From positions 1-64,000 of the forward strand of contig JAEFAZ010000001.1 of assembly GCA_016292135.1 (NCBI GenBank): a stretch of DNA of 64,000 nt. The letters are read 5' to 3'. A program made the position numbers and the translations under genes. The first letter of the stretch is position 1, and each line of letters opens with the position of its first letter. The DNA is from Saccharofermentans sp. GTDB lineage: Bacteria > Bacillota > Clostridia > Saccharofermentanales > Saccharofermentanaceae. This document shows positions 32,893 to 42,036 of the stretch, one piece after another. The notes below the pieces were generated by a model that was given only the letters and a program-made list of their open reading frames with translations, had not been told where the DNA came from and made no database searches.

Positions 32893-34252
32893 TCTGCTGA
32901 CAGTTATTACAGAGATTACTATCCAGGCTTCTATTCTCGTTGCAGCTGTTATGTTGGTAAGGCTTGCGTGCGGGAAGAAGCTCGATAAGAGACTGCAGTA
33001 CTATCTGTGGGTTCCTGTTGCATTGCGTTTGCTTATTCCATATTCGATCCAGAGCAAATACAGTGTGATGAACCTGTTCAGGGATGTCACTCACAAGGAT
33101 ATCTCGGATCTGTATCTGGCAGGAAACACGGGAATAAAGGATGTAGTAGTAAACGGCAGGGATGTCATCGAATACGGGAAGCCGGCTTATAATTCCGTTA
33201 ACCCGGTCCTGCTGATCTGGCTTGCGGGTATCGCTCTTGTTGCGGTCTTTACGCTGGTCAACAACATAAGGCTCAGAAAGTGCCTTAGGAAGGGCTGCAG
33301 GGCATATGATGCCGATTGTGCCGTTATCACCCGTCAGGCGCAGGAATTATGTGATCAGATGGGCATGAAGACAACACCGCGCATTTACATATCGGAATAT
33401 GCGAGTTCGCCCTGTGCTGTCGGTATTATCAATCCTTCCATATATCTTCCGACATGGGCGACAGAGTCTTCAGAGGATCTTCGTTATATCCTGATGCATG
33501 AGCTGACTCATATCAGGCGCCACGACAATCTTATGACTTTCTTCATTTCGCTTTGCTGCATCATCTATTGGTTTAATCCTCTGGTCTGGGTCATGGGTCA
33601 CTTTTCCAGGACAGACCGCGAATATGCATGTGATGCCCAAGTCATTAAGGGACTTTGTAATTCGGAGAAGAAGACATATGGTATGGTTCTTATAACTGCT
33701 TTGCAGAAACAGTCTGTACGCACAAGTTATACATTCGCATCTCCCATGGCCTCGAAAAAGGATGAGATGTGCAAGAGACTGTCCACATTAGGAAAGAGCC
33801 GTTCCTCATCAAAGATAGTTTCAGCCCTTGTTGCGGCATTCATGACCTTTATCTTTATCCTGGCCGGAACAACTGCAAAAACGGCCAAGGCCTTGATAGC
33901 CTTCGATGAAAATACGGGCGGTGAGGTTCCTACAACACTTGCGCTCAACAATCCTGACATGGTCGACAGACTGGGTGATTCGGTTGCCATGAAAAAATAC
34001 TGGGTAAGGATGTGTGATTCGTCCGTGGAAGCTGATTCTAATTCATATATGATGATAAAGATCAAGAACTACAAAGGGGACGGAGTAGAACGCCTGGTCA
34101 GAGTCACCTTCTCCGGCCCGAAAGGCGCAGTATATGTATCCGACGGTTATTACAATAAGCTTAATCCCGGATATAGGCGCATGTCATATAGTGACAGGGA
34201 TGCCTTTATTGGGCTCTTGGAAGAGATCATAAAGAAGGCTTCTGTCGAGTAA
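32882..34252 (+). CDS. M56 (BlaR1-like) membrane metalloprotease without a penicillin-binding domain
   Basis: 456 residues. Transmembrane segments at about 9-25, 38-54, 103-122 and 318-336 surround a cytoplasmic zinc-protease domain with HELTHIRRHDN (about 204-214) and an Asp/Glu region in DREYACDAQV. This is the M56 family of BlaR1 and MecR1, which cut the BlaI repressor upon signalling. The extracellular C-terminus is only about 115 residues and shows none of the SxxK/SxN/KTG motifs of the BlaR1 sensor, so it should sense something else or need a partner, such as the beta-lactamase-like lipoprotein downstream. Confidence 0.88.
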   Translation: MTSDLLTVITEITIQASILVAAVMLVRLACGKKLDKRLQYYLWVPVALRLLIPYSIQSKYSVMNLFRDVTHKDISDLYLAGNTGIKDVVVNGRDVIEYGKPAYNSVNPVLLIWLAGIALVAVFTLVNNIRLRKCLRKGCRAYDADCAVITRQAQELCDQMGMKTTPRIYISEYASSPCAVGIINPSIYLPTWATESSEDLRYILMHELTHIRRHDNLMTFFISLCCIIYWFNPLVWVMGHFSRTDREYACDAQVIKGLCNSEKKTYGMVLITALQKQSVRTSYTFASPMASKKDEMCKRLSTLGKSRSSSKIVSALVAAFMTFIFILAGTTAKTAKALIAFDENTGGEVPTTLALNNPDMVDRLGDSVAMKKYWVRMCDSSVEADSNSYMMIKIKNYKGDGVERLVRVTFSGPKGAVYVSDGYYNKLNPGYRRMSYSDRDAFIGLLEEIIKKASVE

Positions 34253-34292
34253 ATAACAGATCATCCGCATAGCTTAATTATTTGGAGGGAAA

Positions 34293-35786
34293 ATGAAAAG
34301 AACATTCACTCTTATACTATCGCTTACCCTGATTTTCTCAGTTGCGGCTTGTTCTGCCAAACCTGCTGATATCGTTCCTGAAAGCAGCGGTGATGAGACA
34401 GAGACATCCGCTTCTGAAACTGTTGTTACGACTGCAGAGCCTGAGACAACAGTCGCGGAAGAGACAAGCGCTGCAACAACGCTCGATGTTAAAACGCTTG
34501 GAACGGATGACATCAAAGTGGGAGATTACATCAGCTTTGGTGACTATAAGGGCCACAGTACCTGGCGTGTTCTGGATATCAGGGGATCTGAGGCTTATAT
34601 AACGACGGCTGATCTGGTAGACGAACAGATCTTTGACGATAGTTATTTCGGCTGGGACAAAGAAGACTGCTTTATCCGTTTATGGTTAAACAATGAATTT
34701 TACAATGAAGCATTTACTGATGAAGAGCGGGAGCTGATCGTAGATAAGACGGGGAACAAAGTGCTCCTGCTGACGATAGAAGAGGCACACAGATATTTTA
34801 AAGATGATGCCGACAGATATATTGACATGCCGGATGCCGAGACACAGGGATATTGGCTCCGCGATAAAGGATTATTCAGCGATCATGCAGCGCTGGTAGA
34901 GTGTGATTTCATCTCCATGGGTGCCATCAGTGAATACGGAGCTCATGTCGAATATCCATGGGGCGTCCGTCCTTCTATGTGGATAAGACTTAATGACAGT
35001 GATGAGGGAGATGTTAAGGAGACAGAAGAGGTATCGGCGGACGGATGTTTTACGATCACAAGATACGGTTCGGTTGTTGACCTGACGGGATTGACGGATG
35101 AAGGAAAAGGAAAAGAAACCCTTGTGATCCCTGCAGGAACCGGGATCTTCGGACGTGTTAATGACGGAAACGTAAAGAATGTTGTTTTCGAAAGCGATGA
35201 CGATGTGGATTACGGATTTCTTCTGGCAGGATGCGATTATCTGGAATCTGTTACGCTCCCTGCGAACCTGACCAGACTCGGAAGACACTCTAATTGTCCG
35301 CGCCTAAAGGCGTTTGTTATCCCGAAAGGCGTAAAAGAGATCCCCACTGCTTGTTTTGACTACGATAAAGCACTGGAAAAAGTCGTTATCGAAGGTGACG
35401 TGACAAAGATCTCCAACCAGGCATTCAGAGGCTGTACAAAATTGAAGGAGATCAGTTTGCCGGACACTGTCGGGACGATAGGTGATTATGCTTTCGCATT
35501 CTGCGAAAACCTGTCTGAGATCAGACTGCCCAAAGATCTGAAAAAGATAGGCATGGCTGCTTTCCGCGGAAGCAAGATAGAGGTTGTTACTGTTCCGGAG
35601 GAGATGGAATTAACCGAATGGGATATCTCGGTGTTTTCATATACTGAAGAAGAACGTGCAGATACTTCCTATATGATGTACCAATCACCGGAAAAAGAAT
35701 ACAGGGTATTGGTCAAGGAGGGCTCCTGGGCTGATATCCATTTCGCTGAAGTCTTCGGCGGAAAAGCTGTTAAAGAATACTATTGA
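34293..35786 (+). CDS. Lipoprotein with DUF6273 and BspA-type LRR domains
   Basis: 497 residues. TTGGAGGG precedes the ATG. Lipobox VAAC at about 17-20, then a Ser/Thr/Glu-rich linker. Residues about 75-235 fit a DUF6273-like domain (VGDYISFGDYKGHSTWRVLD, RLWLNNEFYNEAFT, YWLRDKG and GVRPSMWIRL). From about 250 to 460 there are BspA-type leucine-rich repeats (KNVVFESDDDVDYGF, ALEKVVIEGDVTKISNQAF, KLKEISLPDTVGTIGDYAF). BspA LRRs mediate binding in other bacteria. It is the third gene of the BlaI/BlaR1-like operon, 40 bases after the protease gene. Confidence 0.78.
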   Translation: MKRTFTLILSLTLIFSVAACSAKPADIVPESSGDETETSASETVVTTAEPETTVAEETSAATTLDVKTLGTDDIKVGDYISFGDYKGHSTWRVLDIRGSEAYITTADLVDEQIFDDSYFGWDKEDCFIRLWLNNEFYNEAFTDEERELIVDKTGNKVLLLTIEEAHRYFKDDADRYIDMPDAETQGYWLRDKGLFSDHAALVECDFISMGAISEYGAHVEYPWGVRPSMWIRLNDSDEGDVKETEEVSADGCFTITRYGSVVDLTGLTDEGKGKETLVIPAGTGIFGRVNDGNVKNVVFESDDDVDYGFLLAGCDYLESVTLPANLTRLGRHSNCPRLKAFVIPKGVKEIPTACFDYDKALEKVVIEGDVTKISNQAFRGCTKLKEISLPDTVGTIGDYAFAFCENLSEIRLPKDLKKIGMAAFRGSKIEVVTVPEEMELTEWDISVFSYTEEERADTSYMMYQSPEKEYRVLVKEGSWADIHFAEVFGGKAVKEYY

Positions 35787-35826
35787 TCTTTGGATCGAAA
35801 AACATAGAAGAAAGAGGGAAGAAAAT

Positions 35827-37569
35827 ATGAAAAAGCATCTGGCGATGATTTTGACGGTTGCGATGTTGCTCTCGATGTCTTCATGCGCGGCAAAGCCTGC
35901 TGAGGAGACAACGGATGACATGGCTTTTGAAACAACAGATGCTACGACTGTAACGGAACCGGAAAAAGAGTCAGAGTATTCATTATCCAAGATAAGGCTG
36001 ACAAAAGATGTGAGGTCCTGGGTAAATCCTGAATCCAAATATGCTGATCTTGTTGCATCTTACTGCAAGGAACGCTGCAACGGGGCATATCTGGTCGCAA
36101 CAGATGAGGATGTTCTATATCTTTATTGTGAAGATGCGGCAGAGAAGGACGGGACAACAATTACATCTCAGGATACGGTCTTCGATATGGCCTCCGTAAG
36201 TAAGACTTTTACGGCGGTTGCAGTCTTAAAACTGGCTGAAGAAGGCAAGCTTACATTGGAAGATACCCTCGATAAGTATTTTCCTGAATATGAGACAGGG
36301 AAGAAGATAACGATATATGATCTCCTTCACATGAGATCAGGGATCCCGGATTACTGCAACGATCCTGATCCTTTCTGGAATATTTCCGGTGCAGATGCAG
36401 CAGATCAGAAATTAAGTGACATCTTTCTTGATAAGATCGGTGATGAGGAATTCCTGCAAGCTCTGTACAAGGCTCCTCTTGATTTTGAGCCCGGAACTCA
36501 ATTCGAATACAGCAACAGCAACTATCACATTCTTGCTTTCGTGATCGAAAAGGTATCAGGCATGAAATACTGCGATTACATTAAAGAGATAATCTTTGAT
36601 AAATGCGGTATGACGAAGACCACATCGATGGCAAAAGGAGACATGACCTATGTTGCCGTTGATTACGAAGAACTCGTAAAATACGGCTTTACCGATGACA
36701 AGGGTTATCCTGCCTGTCCCAATAACTGCAGAGGTGATGGCGGCATCCATTCATGTCTTACGGATATGATCAAGTTCGATAGAGCGCTTTTCACGGGAAA
36801 ACTCCTTAACGGGCAATCCATGAAGACTCTTCTTACTGATGAGGGCGGATACTGCTGCGGCCTGATGAAGAAGGAAACAGGTTACATGCACGACGGTTCG
36901 TCTCTTACCTGCGCGACCTTAAACAGGATCATTGAATCCGATGATTTCGGGCATATCTATGAGATAAGGCTGGAAAGGACCGGTGCAGTCCATAAGGGAG
37001 AGGGAGAGACTGCTGATCCCATGGAAGGCACGGGTTTTCAAAAGGGCGTTTTCGAGAACAATGTATACAGCAATGAATTTGCCGGGATCAGGGTTAATAT
37101 TCCCCAAGGATATCAGCAGATACCGCAGGATAAGTTATCTGCTTCGGAGATAGCAGCCAACTGTGATGAGGAGAAGGACAAGCGCCGTGAACTGGCGACA
37201 TGGTGGGACTGTTCATTCTACAGCATAGACGATAATATCCATGACAATGTTCATTTTAAGTATGTAAATGTTGAACTTGCTTCTTCAGATGGACAGACAT
37301 ATACGGCAGAAGACTATCTTGACGACTTCTGCAATTGCAACATGACAAAGGAGGACGGCTGGAATAAGGATGAGGGAAGAGAAACGGTCGAGGTTGGAGG
37401 AAAGGAATATATAAGACAGGTTTATTCGGGTTATGACGACTATGTCGAACTTTCCGAAAAGTCTTTCATATACGCAAGGATGGTAGACGATAAGGTCATG
37501 AGCGTTATATGGATCATAGCTTTCTATGAAGATGCAGATCCTGCCATTTACGAGAAGTGGTTTAAATGA
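35827..37569 (+). CDS. Class C beta-lactamase-like serine hydrolase lipoprotein
   Basis: 580 residues. Lipobox SMSSC. The serine hydrolase domain (about 70-390) has SVSK (Ser123, Lys126), YSN (Tyr228, Asn230), GDGGIHSCLTDM and a late HDG in place of KTG/HTG, as in the AmpC/PBP4*/esterase family. It should be active on peptidoglycan peptides, D-amino-acid esters or beta-lactams; the substrate is not known. From about residue 396 (DPMEGTGFQKG) to the end it carries a module also found at the C-terminus of the GH3 protein encoded next. The gene sits fourth in the BlaI/BlaR1-like operon, which makes a link to cell-wall stress plausible. Confidence 0.88.
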   Translation: MKKHLAMILTVAMLLSMSSCAAKPAEETTDDMAFETTDATTVTEPEKESEYSLSKIRLTKDVRSWVNPESKYADLVASYCKERCNGAYLVATDEDVLYLYCEDAAEKDGTTITSQDTVFDMASVSKTFTAVAVLKLAEEGKLTLEDTLDKYFPEYETGKKITIYDLLHMRSGIPDYCNDPDPFWNISGADAADQKLSDIFLDKIGDEEFLQALYKAPLDFEPGTQFEYSNSNYHILAFVIEKVSGMKYCDYIKEIIFDKCGMTKTTSMAKGDMTYVAVDYEELVKYGFTDDKGYPACPNNCRGDGGIHSCLTDMIKFDRALFTGKLLNGQSMKTLLTDEGGYCCGLMKKETGYMHDGSSLTCATLNRIIESDDFGHIYEIRLERTGAVHKGEGETADPMEGTGFQKGVFENNVYSNEFAGIRVNIPQGYQQIPQDKLSASEIAANCDEEKDKRRELATWWDCSFYSIDDNIHDNVHFKYVNVELASSDGQTYTAEDYLDDFCNCNMTKEDGWNKDEGRETVEVGGKEYIRQVYSGYDDYVELSEKSFIYARMVDDKVMSVIWIIAFYEDADPAIYEKWFK

Positions 37570-37607
37570 CGCTCTTTGAAAGAAACACGAAAAGGAAGGT
37601 GAACAAA

Positions 37608-40091
37608 ATGAAAAAGCTTTCAGCACTGCTCTTAACTTTTACGATGTTACTGTCAGTTGCCTCCTGCACGGCGCGTCCTCAGGAAAGCATTCCGTCCGAA
37701 AGCGGAAAGGATTCAGCAATTGTTACTGCTCCTTCAGATTCAAATGATTCGAAGGAATATAAATATCAGCGTTATGCCAAGATGACACCCGAGGAGATCG
37801 TAGCGGAAATGACGCTGGAGCAGAAAGCATACCAGATGGTCCAGCCTGCGATCTACACGACAAATAATGAAGATATGAAGCAGCATGACTACGGAAGCAT
37901 CCTGTCTACGGCAGGGCCGACGACGGCATCCGAGTGGAGGGATATCATAGCAGGTTTCCAGCAGGCTGCGATCGAATCCGAGAGCGGCATACCGTTCATC
38001 TACGGACAGGATGACGTGCACGGTGTTAACTATTGCGTTAATGCAGTATATTTTCCTCATAACATAGGACAGGGAGCAGCAAATGACGAAGAACTTGCTT
38101 ATCAGGTAGGTCTCATCACAGCTGATGAAGCGAAGATCTGCCGCATGATGTGGAACTTCTCACCTGTGGTAGCCCAGTCAGCCGATCCCCGCTGGGGAAG
38201 GACATATGAGTCTTACGGCTCAGACCTCGACACTATCACAAGACTCAGTACCGCCTATACCAAGGGTCTTATCGACGGCGGTATCGTTGCCTGCACCAAG
38301 CACTTCTTTGCTGACGGTAATGTAAAATACGGAACCGGTGAGCAGGGCGATACCCTGATGCTGATCGACAGAGGTGATGCGCAGCTGTCCGAAGAAGAGA
38401 TCAATGAACTCCTCAAGGTCTATCAGGCACAGATCGATGCCGGTGTCCAGACGATCATGATCAGCCACTCATCCCTTAACGGCGTAAAGATGCACGAGAA
38501 TAAAGAATACATCATGAAGCTCAAGAATGAGATGGGCTTTAAGGGCTTTATCGTAAGTGACTGGGGCTCGATCCAGAACATACCTGCTGATTCTTATAAG
38601 GAGCAGGTAATAAAGAGCATCAATGCGGGGATCGACATGCTCATGGAGACTGACCGCTATGCAGAAGCCAAGCAGGCGATCGTTGATGCCGTCGGAACGG
38701 GTGAGATAAGTGAAGAGAGGGTTAACGATGCGGTTACAAGGATAATCAGGGTCAAGATGGATATCGGCCTTTTCGACGATCCTCTCCTTAAGGATCTTAA
38801 GACAAAGCAGACTGAGACCGGTTCCCTCGAATACAGAGCCGTTGCGGAAAAACTGGTCGAAAAGAGCCTGGTCCTCTTAAAGAACGATAAGAAGGCACTT
38901 CCTCTCAAGGAAGGTACAAAAGTCTATATATCAGGTCCTGCAGCCAATAACGGTCAGGTACAGTGCGGCGGCTGGACCATCGGCTGGAATGAAGCTCCTT
39001 ATGTAGACATTGAAGGCGTTACTACGATCAAGGAAGCCTTCGAAAAATATGCGGCTGATTACGGTATCGAGATCGTGGCAGATATAAAGGCTGCTGATGT
39101 GGTCCTTCTTTGTGTAGGTGAGAAGTCCTATGCAGAATGGAACGGCGATACTGAAGATCTTGAACTTTGCGGCGCGCTGGGTCTGCCGGACAACAGAAAA
39201 GCGATCGATGAAGCGAAGAGATCAGGCAAGCCTACTGTCACATGTATCGTTGCCGGAAGGAACGTGATACTCGATCAGAATGATTACGGTAGCTGGGACA
39301 GCGTTGTAATGTGCTATCTTCCAGGTTCGGAAGGAAAGGGTATTTCCGATGTCCTGTGCGGCTGCGCAGATTTTTCCGGTAAACTTCCTTCTCCCTGGTA
39401 TGGTTCTGTTGACCAGATCGGAACGGATAAGTGTTTCCTGGAAAGAGGCTACGGACTGACATACGGAGAAGGTTTTAGTCCTAAGGCAGAGCCCGGAGCT
39501 GCTGCAGATGTCCCTGTTGAAAACGATGCCGTCGATCCCATGGCCGGAACAAGCTATACCAAGGGCATGTTCAAAGACGGTGTATATGTTAATGACAAAG
39601 CCGGTCTTAAGGTGAATATTCCCGGTGATATGAAGCAGATGAGTGAATCCGAGAAACAAAAGAGCAGGGAAGAGTATATTGCATCTTATCCTGACGGAAA
39701 GAAGAAGACAGTAGAAACTGCCACTGCATGGGATGCCTATTTTCAGAACGGAGGCGGAAGCGATACATTAGCCTTTTTTTACATAAACAGGGAACTTGCT
39801 TCCTATGATGGGCAAGGATACTCGGCAGAAGATCACATTGCGCTCTATAAGGAAGAAATGAGCGAGAACCTGAAGCAGTATGGCATAAACATGGATTGGA
39901 AGGAAGTAACCCGCGTTGATCTCGGAGGACAAGAGTATCTGCGCCTTGCGGTCGATCTTTCCAAAGAGGGCTATGAAGTACAGCATGTCTACTGGTATGT
40001 AAGAGATATCGATGACGGGCTGATCAGCTTTATAGAATTCACGGCATTTTCGGATACATCAACGGATGATCTTGAGAAGTGGTTTGACTGA
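37608..40091 (+). CDS. Glycoside hydrolase family 3 lipoprotein (beta-glucosidase/exoglucanase-like)
   Basis: 827 residues. The ATG at 37608 follows GGAAGGTG; an in-frame start at 37566 overlaps the upstream gene. Lipobox VASC. The GH3 barrel contains KHFFADG and the nucleophile Asp318 in FIVSDWGS; the second domain has the acid/base candidate Glu510 in YAEWNGD, as in exo-beta-glucanases. GH3 enzymes cleave beta-glucosides or N-acetylglucosaminides; the YAEWNGD motif favours glucans over NagZ activity. Residues about 642-827 (DPMAGTSYTKG to LEKWFD) are a module shared with the upstream hydrolase. It is the last gene of the operon. Confidence 0.9.
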   Translation: MKKLSALLLTFTMLLSVASCTARPQESIPSESGKDSAIVTAPSDSNDSKEYKYQRYAKMTPEEIVAEMTLEQKAYQMVQPAIYTTNNEDMKQHDYGSILSTAGPTTASEWRDIIAGFQQAAIESESGIPFIYGQDDVHGVNYCVNAVYFPHNIGQGAANDEELAYQVGLITADEAKICRMMWNFSPVVAQSADPRWGRTYESYGSDLDTITRLSTAYTKGLIDGGIVACTKHFFADGNVKYGTGEQGDTLMLIDRGDAQLSEEEINELLKVYQAQIDAGVQTIMISHSSLNGVKMHENKEYIMKLKNEMGFKGFIVSDWGSIQNIPADSYKEQVIKSINAGIDMLMETDRYAEAKQAIVDAVGTGEISEERVNDAVTRIIRVKMDIGLFDDPLLKDLKTKQTETGSLEYRAVAEKLVEKSLVLLKNDKKALPLKEGTKVYISGPAANNGQVQCGGWTIGWNEAPYVDIEGVTTIKEAFEKYAADYGIEIVADIKAADVVLLCVGEKSYAEWNGDTEDLELCGALGLPDNRKAIDEAKRSGKPTVTCIVAGRNVILDQNDYGSWDSVVMCYLPGSEGKGISDVLCGCADFSGKLPSPWYGSVDQIGTDKCFLERGYGLTYGEGFSPKAEPGAAADVPVENDAVDPMAGTSYTKGMFKDGVYVNDKAGLKVNIPGDMKQMSESEKQKSREEYIASYPDGKKKTVETATAWDAYFQNGGGSDTLAFFYINRELASYDGQGYSAEDHIALYKEEMSENLKQYGINMDWKEVTRVDLGGQEYLRLAVDLSKEGYEVQHVYWYVRDIDDGLISFIEFTAFSDTSTDDLEKWFD

Positions 40092-40121
40092 TTAGTTTCA
40101 TGTATAAATCTCCTATATAAC

Positions 40122-40150
40122 GGGGCTGTTTCCTTTTCGGGGACAGCCCC
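40122..40150 (+). terminator. Hairpin at the end of the BlaI/BlaR1-like operon
   Basis: A 12-bp stem with two G-T pairs (40122-40133 with 40139-40150) and a 5-base loop. No T tract follows, so it may be a weak terminator or need a factor. Confidence 0.55.
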
Positions 40151-40197
40151 TCGTCTGTCTTGCAGATTTACAGAAACATTACATATGTTCTGTTTTG

Positions 40198-40226
40198 TTG
40201 AAATGTCCTCTAAAGCCTTGTATAAT
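40198..40226 (+). promoter_or_regulatory. Promoter of the SleB-type hydrolase gene
   Basis: TTGAAA (40198-40203), a 17-base spacer and TATAAT (40221-40226). Transcription would begin near 40233, which excludes the in-frame TTG codons at 40195 and 40228 as starts for the next gene. Confidence 0.65.
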
Positions 40227-40293
40227 CTTGACACCGAATGAAGATCAGACTGATTTTGGGTGTTGTCAGCTGAAGGTCGGAAAGAGGTACATT

Positions 40294-41037
40294 ATTTTAA
40301 AGCAAAAGATTACGGCTATAATACTTGCTGTTGTAGTAGTATTTACATGTCTTTCCATGGACGGCGTCACGGCGCTGGCCTTTGATCACGACTACGATCT
40401 TATTTCATATAAGCCCAAGAAGACAAGTGAAGAGACTTTGCAGATGTACGATCTCATGTGGCAGTACTCCACGGATGAGCAGCGTTATTATTTCTCTTCC
40501 GAAGTCAAGGCAAGAGCCTGCGGCATGAAGGTCGATGAGTTCGAACTCTTCGCCCGGGTCATCGAGGGTGAGGGCGCTTTCTGCAAAAACGATATCACCG
40601 ACAAGACCATGATCGCCTGTGTCGTCCTCAACAGGATCAACTGCAAGAGGTGGCCGACCAAGACCGTCACCAGAACGGTATTGCGTCCGAACCAGTTCCA
40701 TGCCGTCAACCAGAAGAGACGCCAGTGCTATAAGGCAAGATCCCTGGACTCCGAATGGGCCATTATTGAAGCAGTCAGACTCGTGTCTGCAAAGAAGATC
40801 GACTGCCATATGGTCTACTTCAATTCAAAAGGCTTCACGGGGTATTCAAGGGCGTTCATCAATTATGTTGATTGCGGTTACTGCAAGGGCAACTATTTCT
40901 CCTGCGTGAAGAAATGCAAATGTGATTACTGCACGCAATGGGATCCTGACTGGAGGGCCGATAAGGTGGAGATGTTCACCGGGAAGATAGAAAGGCCCAT
41001 AGGTCCAATAGAGAGAACAGATCTTATATTCCCCTGA
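40294..41037 (+). CDS. SleB/CwlJ-type cell wall hydrolase with an apparent ATT start
   Basis: 247 residues from ATT at 40294. No ATG, GTG or TTG lies in frame between the promoter and the signal peptide (LKQKITAIILAVVVV), and GGAAAGAGGT (40279-40288) sits at the right distance from this ATT. The signal peptide ends near VTALA. The Hydrolase_2 domain (about 75-190) has FARVIEGEGAF with the catalytic Glu near 91-93, and VVLNRINCKRWP. In spore-formers this family cleaves cortex peptidoglycan, but homologues also act on vegetative walls. The Cys-rich segment (YCKGNYFSCVKKCKCDYC) after it suggests disulfides or metal binding. A CTG start upstream (40270) is less likely. Confidence 0.8.
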   Translation: MLKQKITAIILAVVVVFTCLSMDGVTALAFDHDYDLISYKPKKTSEETLQMYDLMWQYSTDEQRYYFSSEVKARACGMKVDEFELFARVIEGEGAFCKNDITDKTMIACVVLNRINCKRWPTKTVTRTVLRPNQFHAVNQKRRQCYKARSLDSEWAIIEAVRLVSAKKIDCHMVYFNSKGFTGYSRAFINYVDCGYCKGNYFSCVKKCKCDYCTQWDPDWRADKVEMFTGKIERPIGPIERTDLIFP

Positions 41038-41066
41038 AAGTGATCCTTTCCGGGGATTTTCTTTTT
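41030..41066 (+). terminator. Intrinsic terminator after the SleB-type gene
   Basis: Stem 41030-41040 with 41046-41056 (TCCCC and GAAAG arms with one internal mismatch), 5-base loop, then TTTTCTTTTT. Confidence 0.7.
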
Positions 41067-41186
41067 CCGGTCTTTCTTCGTCAATCTAGCCTATAAATCA
41101 GATCCATAATTTAACAAATCAACAGACAGTTACTGCGGACTTAAATGTTATAATTTTCTTATCATGTTTATTGTGAGGAGATAATT

Positions 41187-42017
41187 ATGAGCAGAGCTGA
41201 TGATATCTTTATCGAAAATATCCGTACGATCCTGAACTCAGGATATACTACCGAGAATGAGAAGGTAAGGCCTCATTGGGAGGACGGGACACCGGCTTAT
41301 ACTTACAAGTCGTTCTGCATCGTTAACAGATATAACCTTGCTGAAGAGTTCCCCATGCTTACCCAGAGATATATCAATTTCAAGGGCGCCGTAGACGAGC
41401 TCCTTTGGATCTGGCAGAAGAAGTCCAACAACGTTCACGACCTTGCGACTCACATCTGGGATGCCTGGGCTGACGAGACAGGTTCCATCGGCAAGGCATA
41501 CGGCTATCAGCTCGGAGTTAAGCACCAGTATAAAGAAGGTGAGATGGATCAGGTAGACAGAGTCCTCTTCGACCTTAAGAACAATCCATCATCAAGAAGG
41601 ATACTTACGAACATCTATGTCCACCAGGATCTGCATGAGATGAATCTATATCCCTGCGCTTATTCCATGACATTTAATGTTACCGGCAATAAGCTCAATG
41701 CGATCCTTAACCAGCGTTCCAATGACATGCTCGTTGCCAACGGATGGAATGTATGCCAGTATGCCGTGCTTACCCATCTCATGGCAAGATGCTCCGGCCT
41801 GGAGGTCGGAGAGTTCGTTCATGTGATCGCTGATGCCCATGTTTACGACAGGCATGTCCCGATCGTTGAAGAAGTTATCTCCAGACCCACGTTCCCCGCA
41901 CCTAAGCTCGTGATCGATGAGGGTATAACAGATTTCTATGAATTCACGACAGATAACATAAGACTCGAAGGATACGAATACGGTCCCAAGGTCAAAGGCA
42001 TTCCCGTAGCAGTCTGA
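41187..42017 (+). CDS. thyA: Thymidylate synthase
   Basis: 276 residues; methylates dUMP to dTMP with methylene-THF, producing dihydrofolate. The nucleophile Cys157 is in LYPCAYSMTF, followed by NQRSNDM and HVYDRHVP for nucleotide binding. GAGGAGAT is upstream of the ATG and a TATAAT box lies at 41149-41154. It is the classical ThyA, not the flavin-dependent ThyX. FolA, which regenerates THF, is two genes downstream; together they form the dTMP cycle. Confidence 0.95.
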   Translation: MSRADDIFIENIRTILNSGYTTENEKVRPHWEDGTPAYTYKSFCIVNRYNLAEEFPMLTQRYINFKGAVDELLWIWQKKSNNVHDLATHIWDAWADETGSIGKAYGYQLGVKHQYKEGEMDQVDRVLFDLKNNPSSRRILTNIYVHQDLHEMNLYPCAYSMTFNVTGNKLNAILNQRSNDMLVANGWNVCQYAVLTHLMARCSGLEVGEFVHVIADAHVYDRHVPIVEEVISRPTFPAPKLVIDEGITDFYEFTTDNIRLEGYEYGPKVKGIPVAV

Positions 42018-42036
42018 TGAGAGGTCCGGTCAAGAG

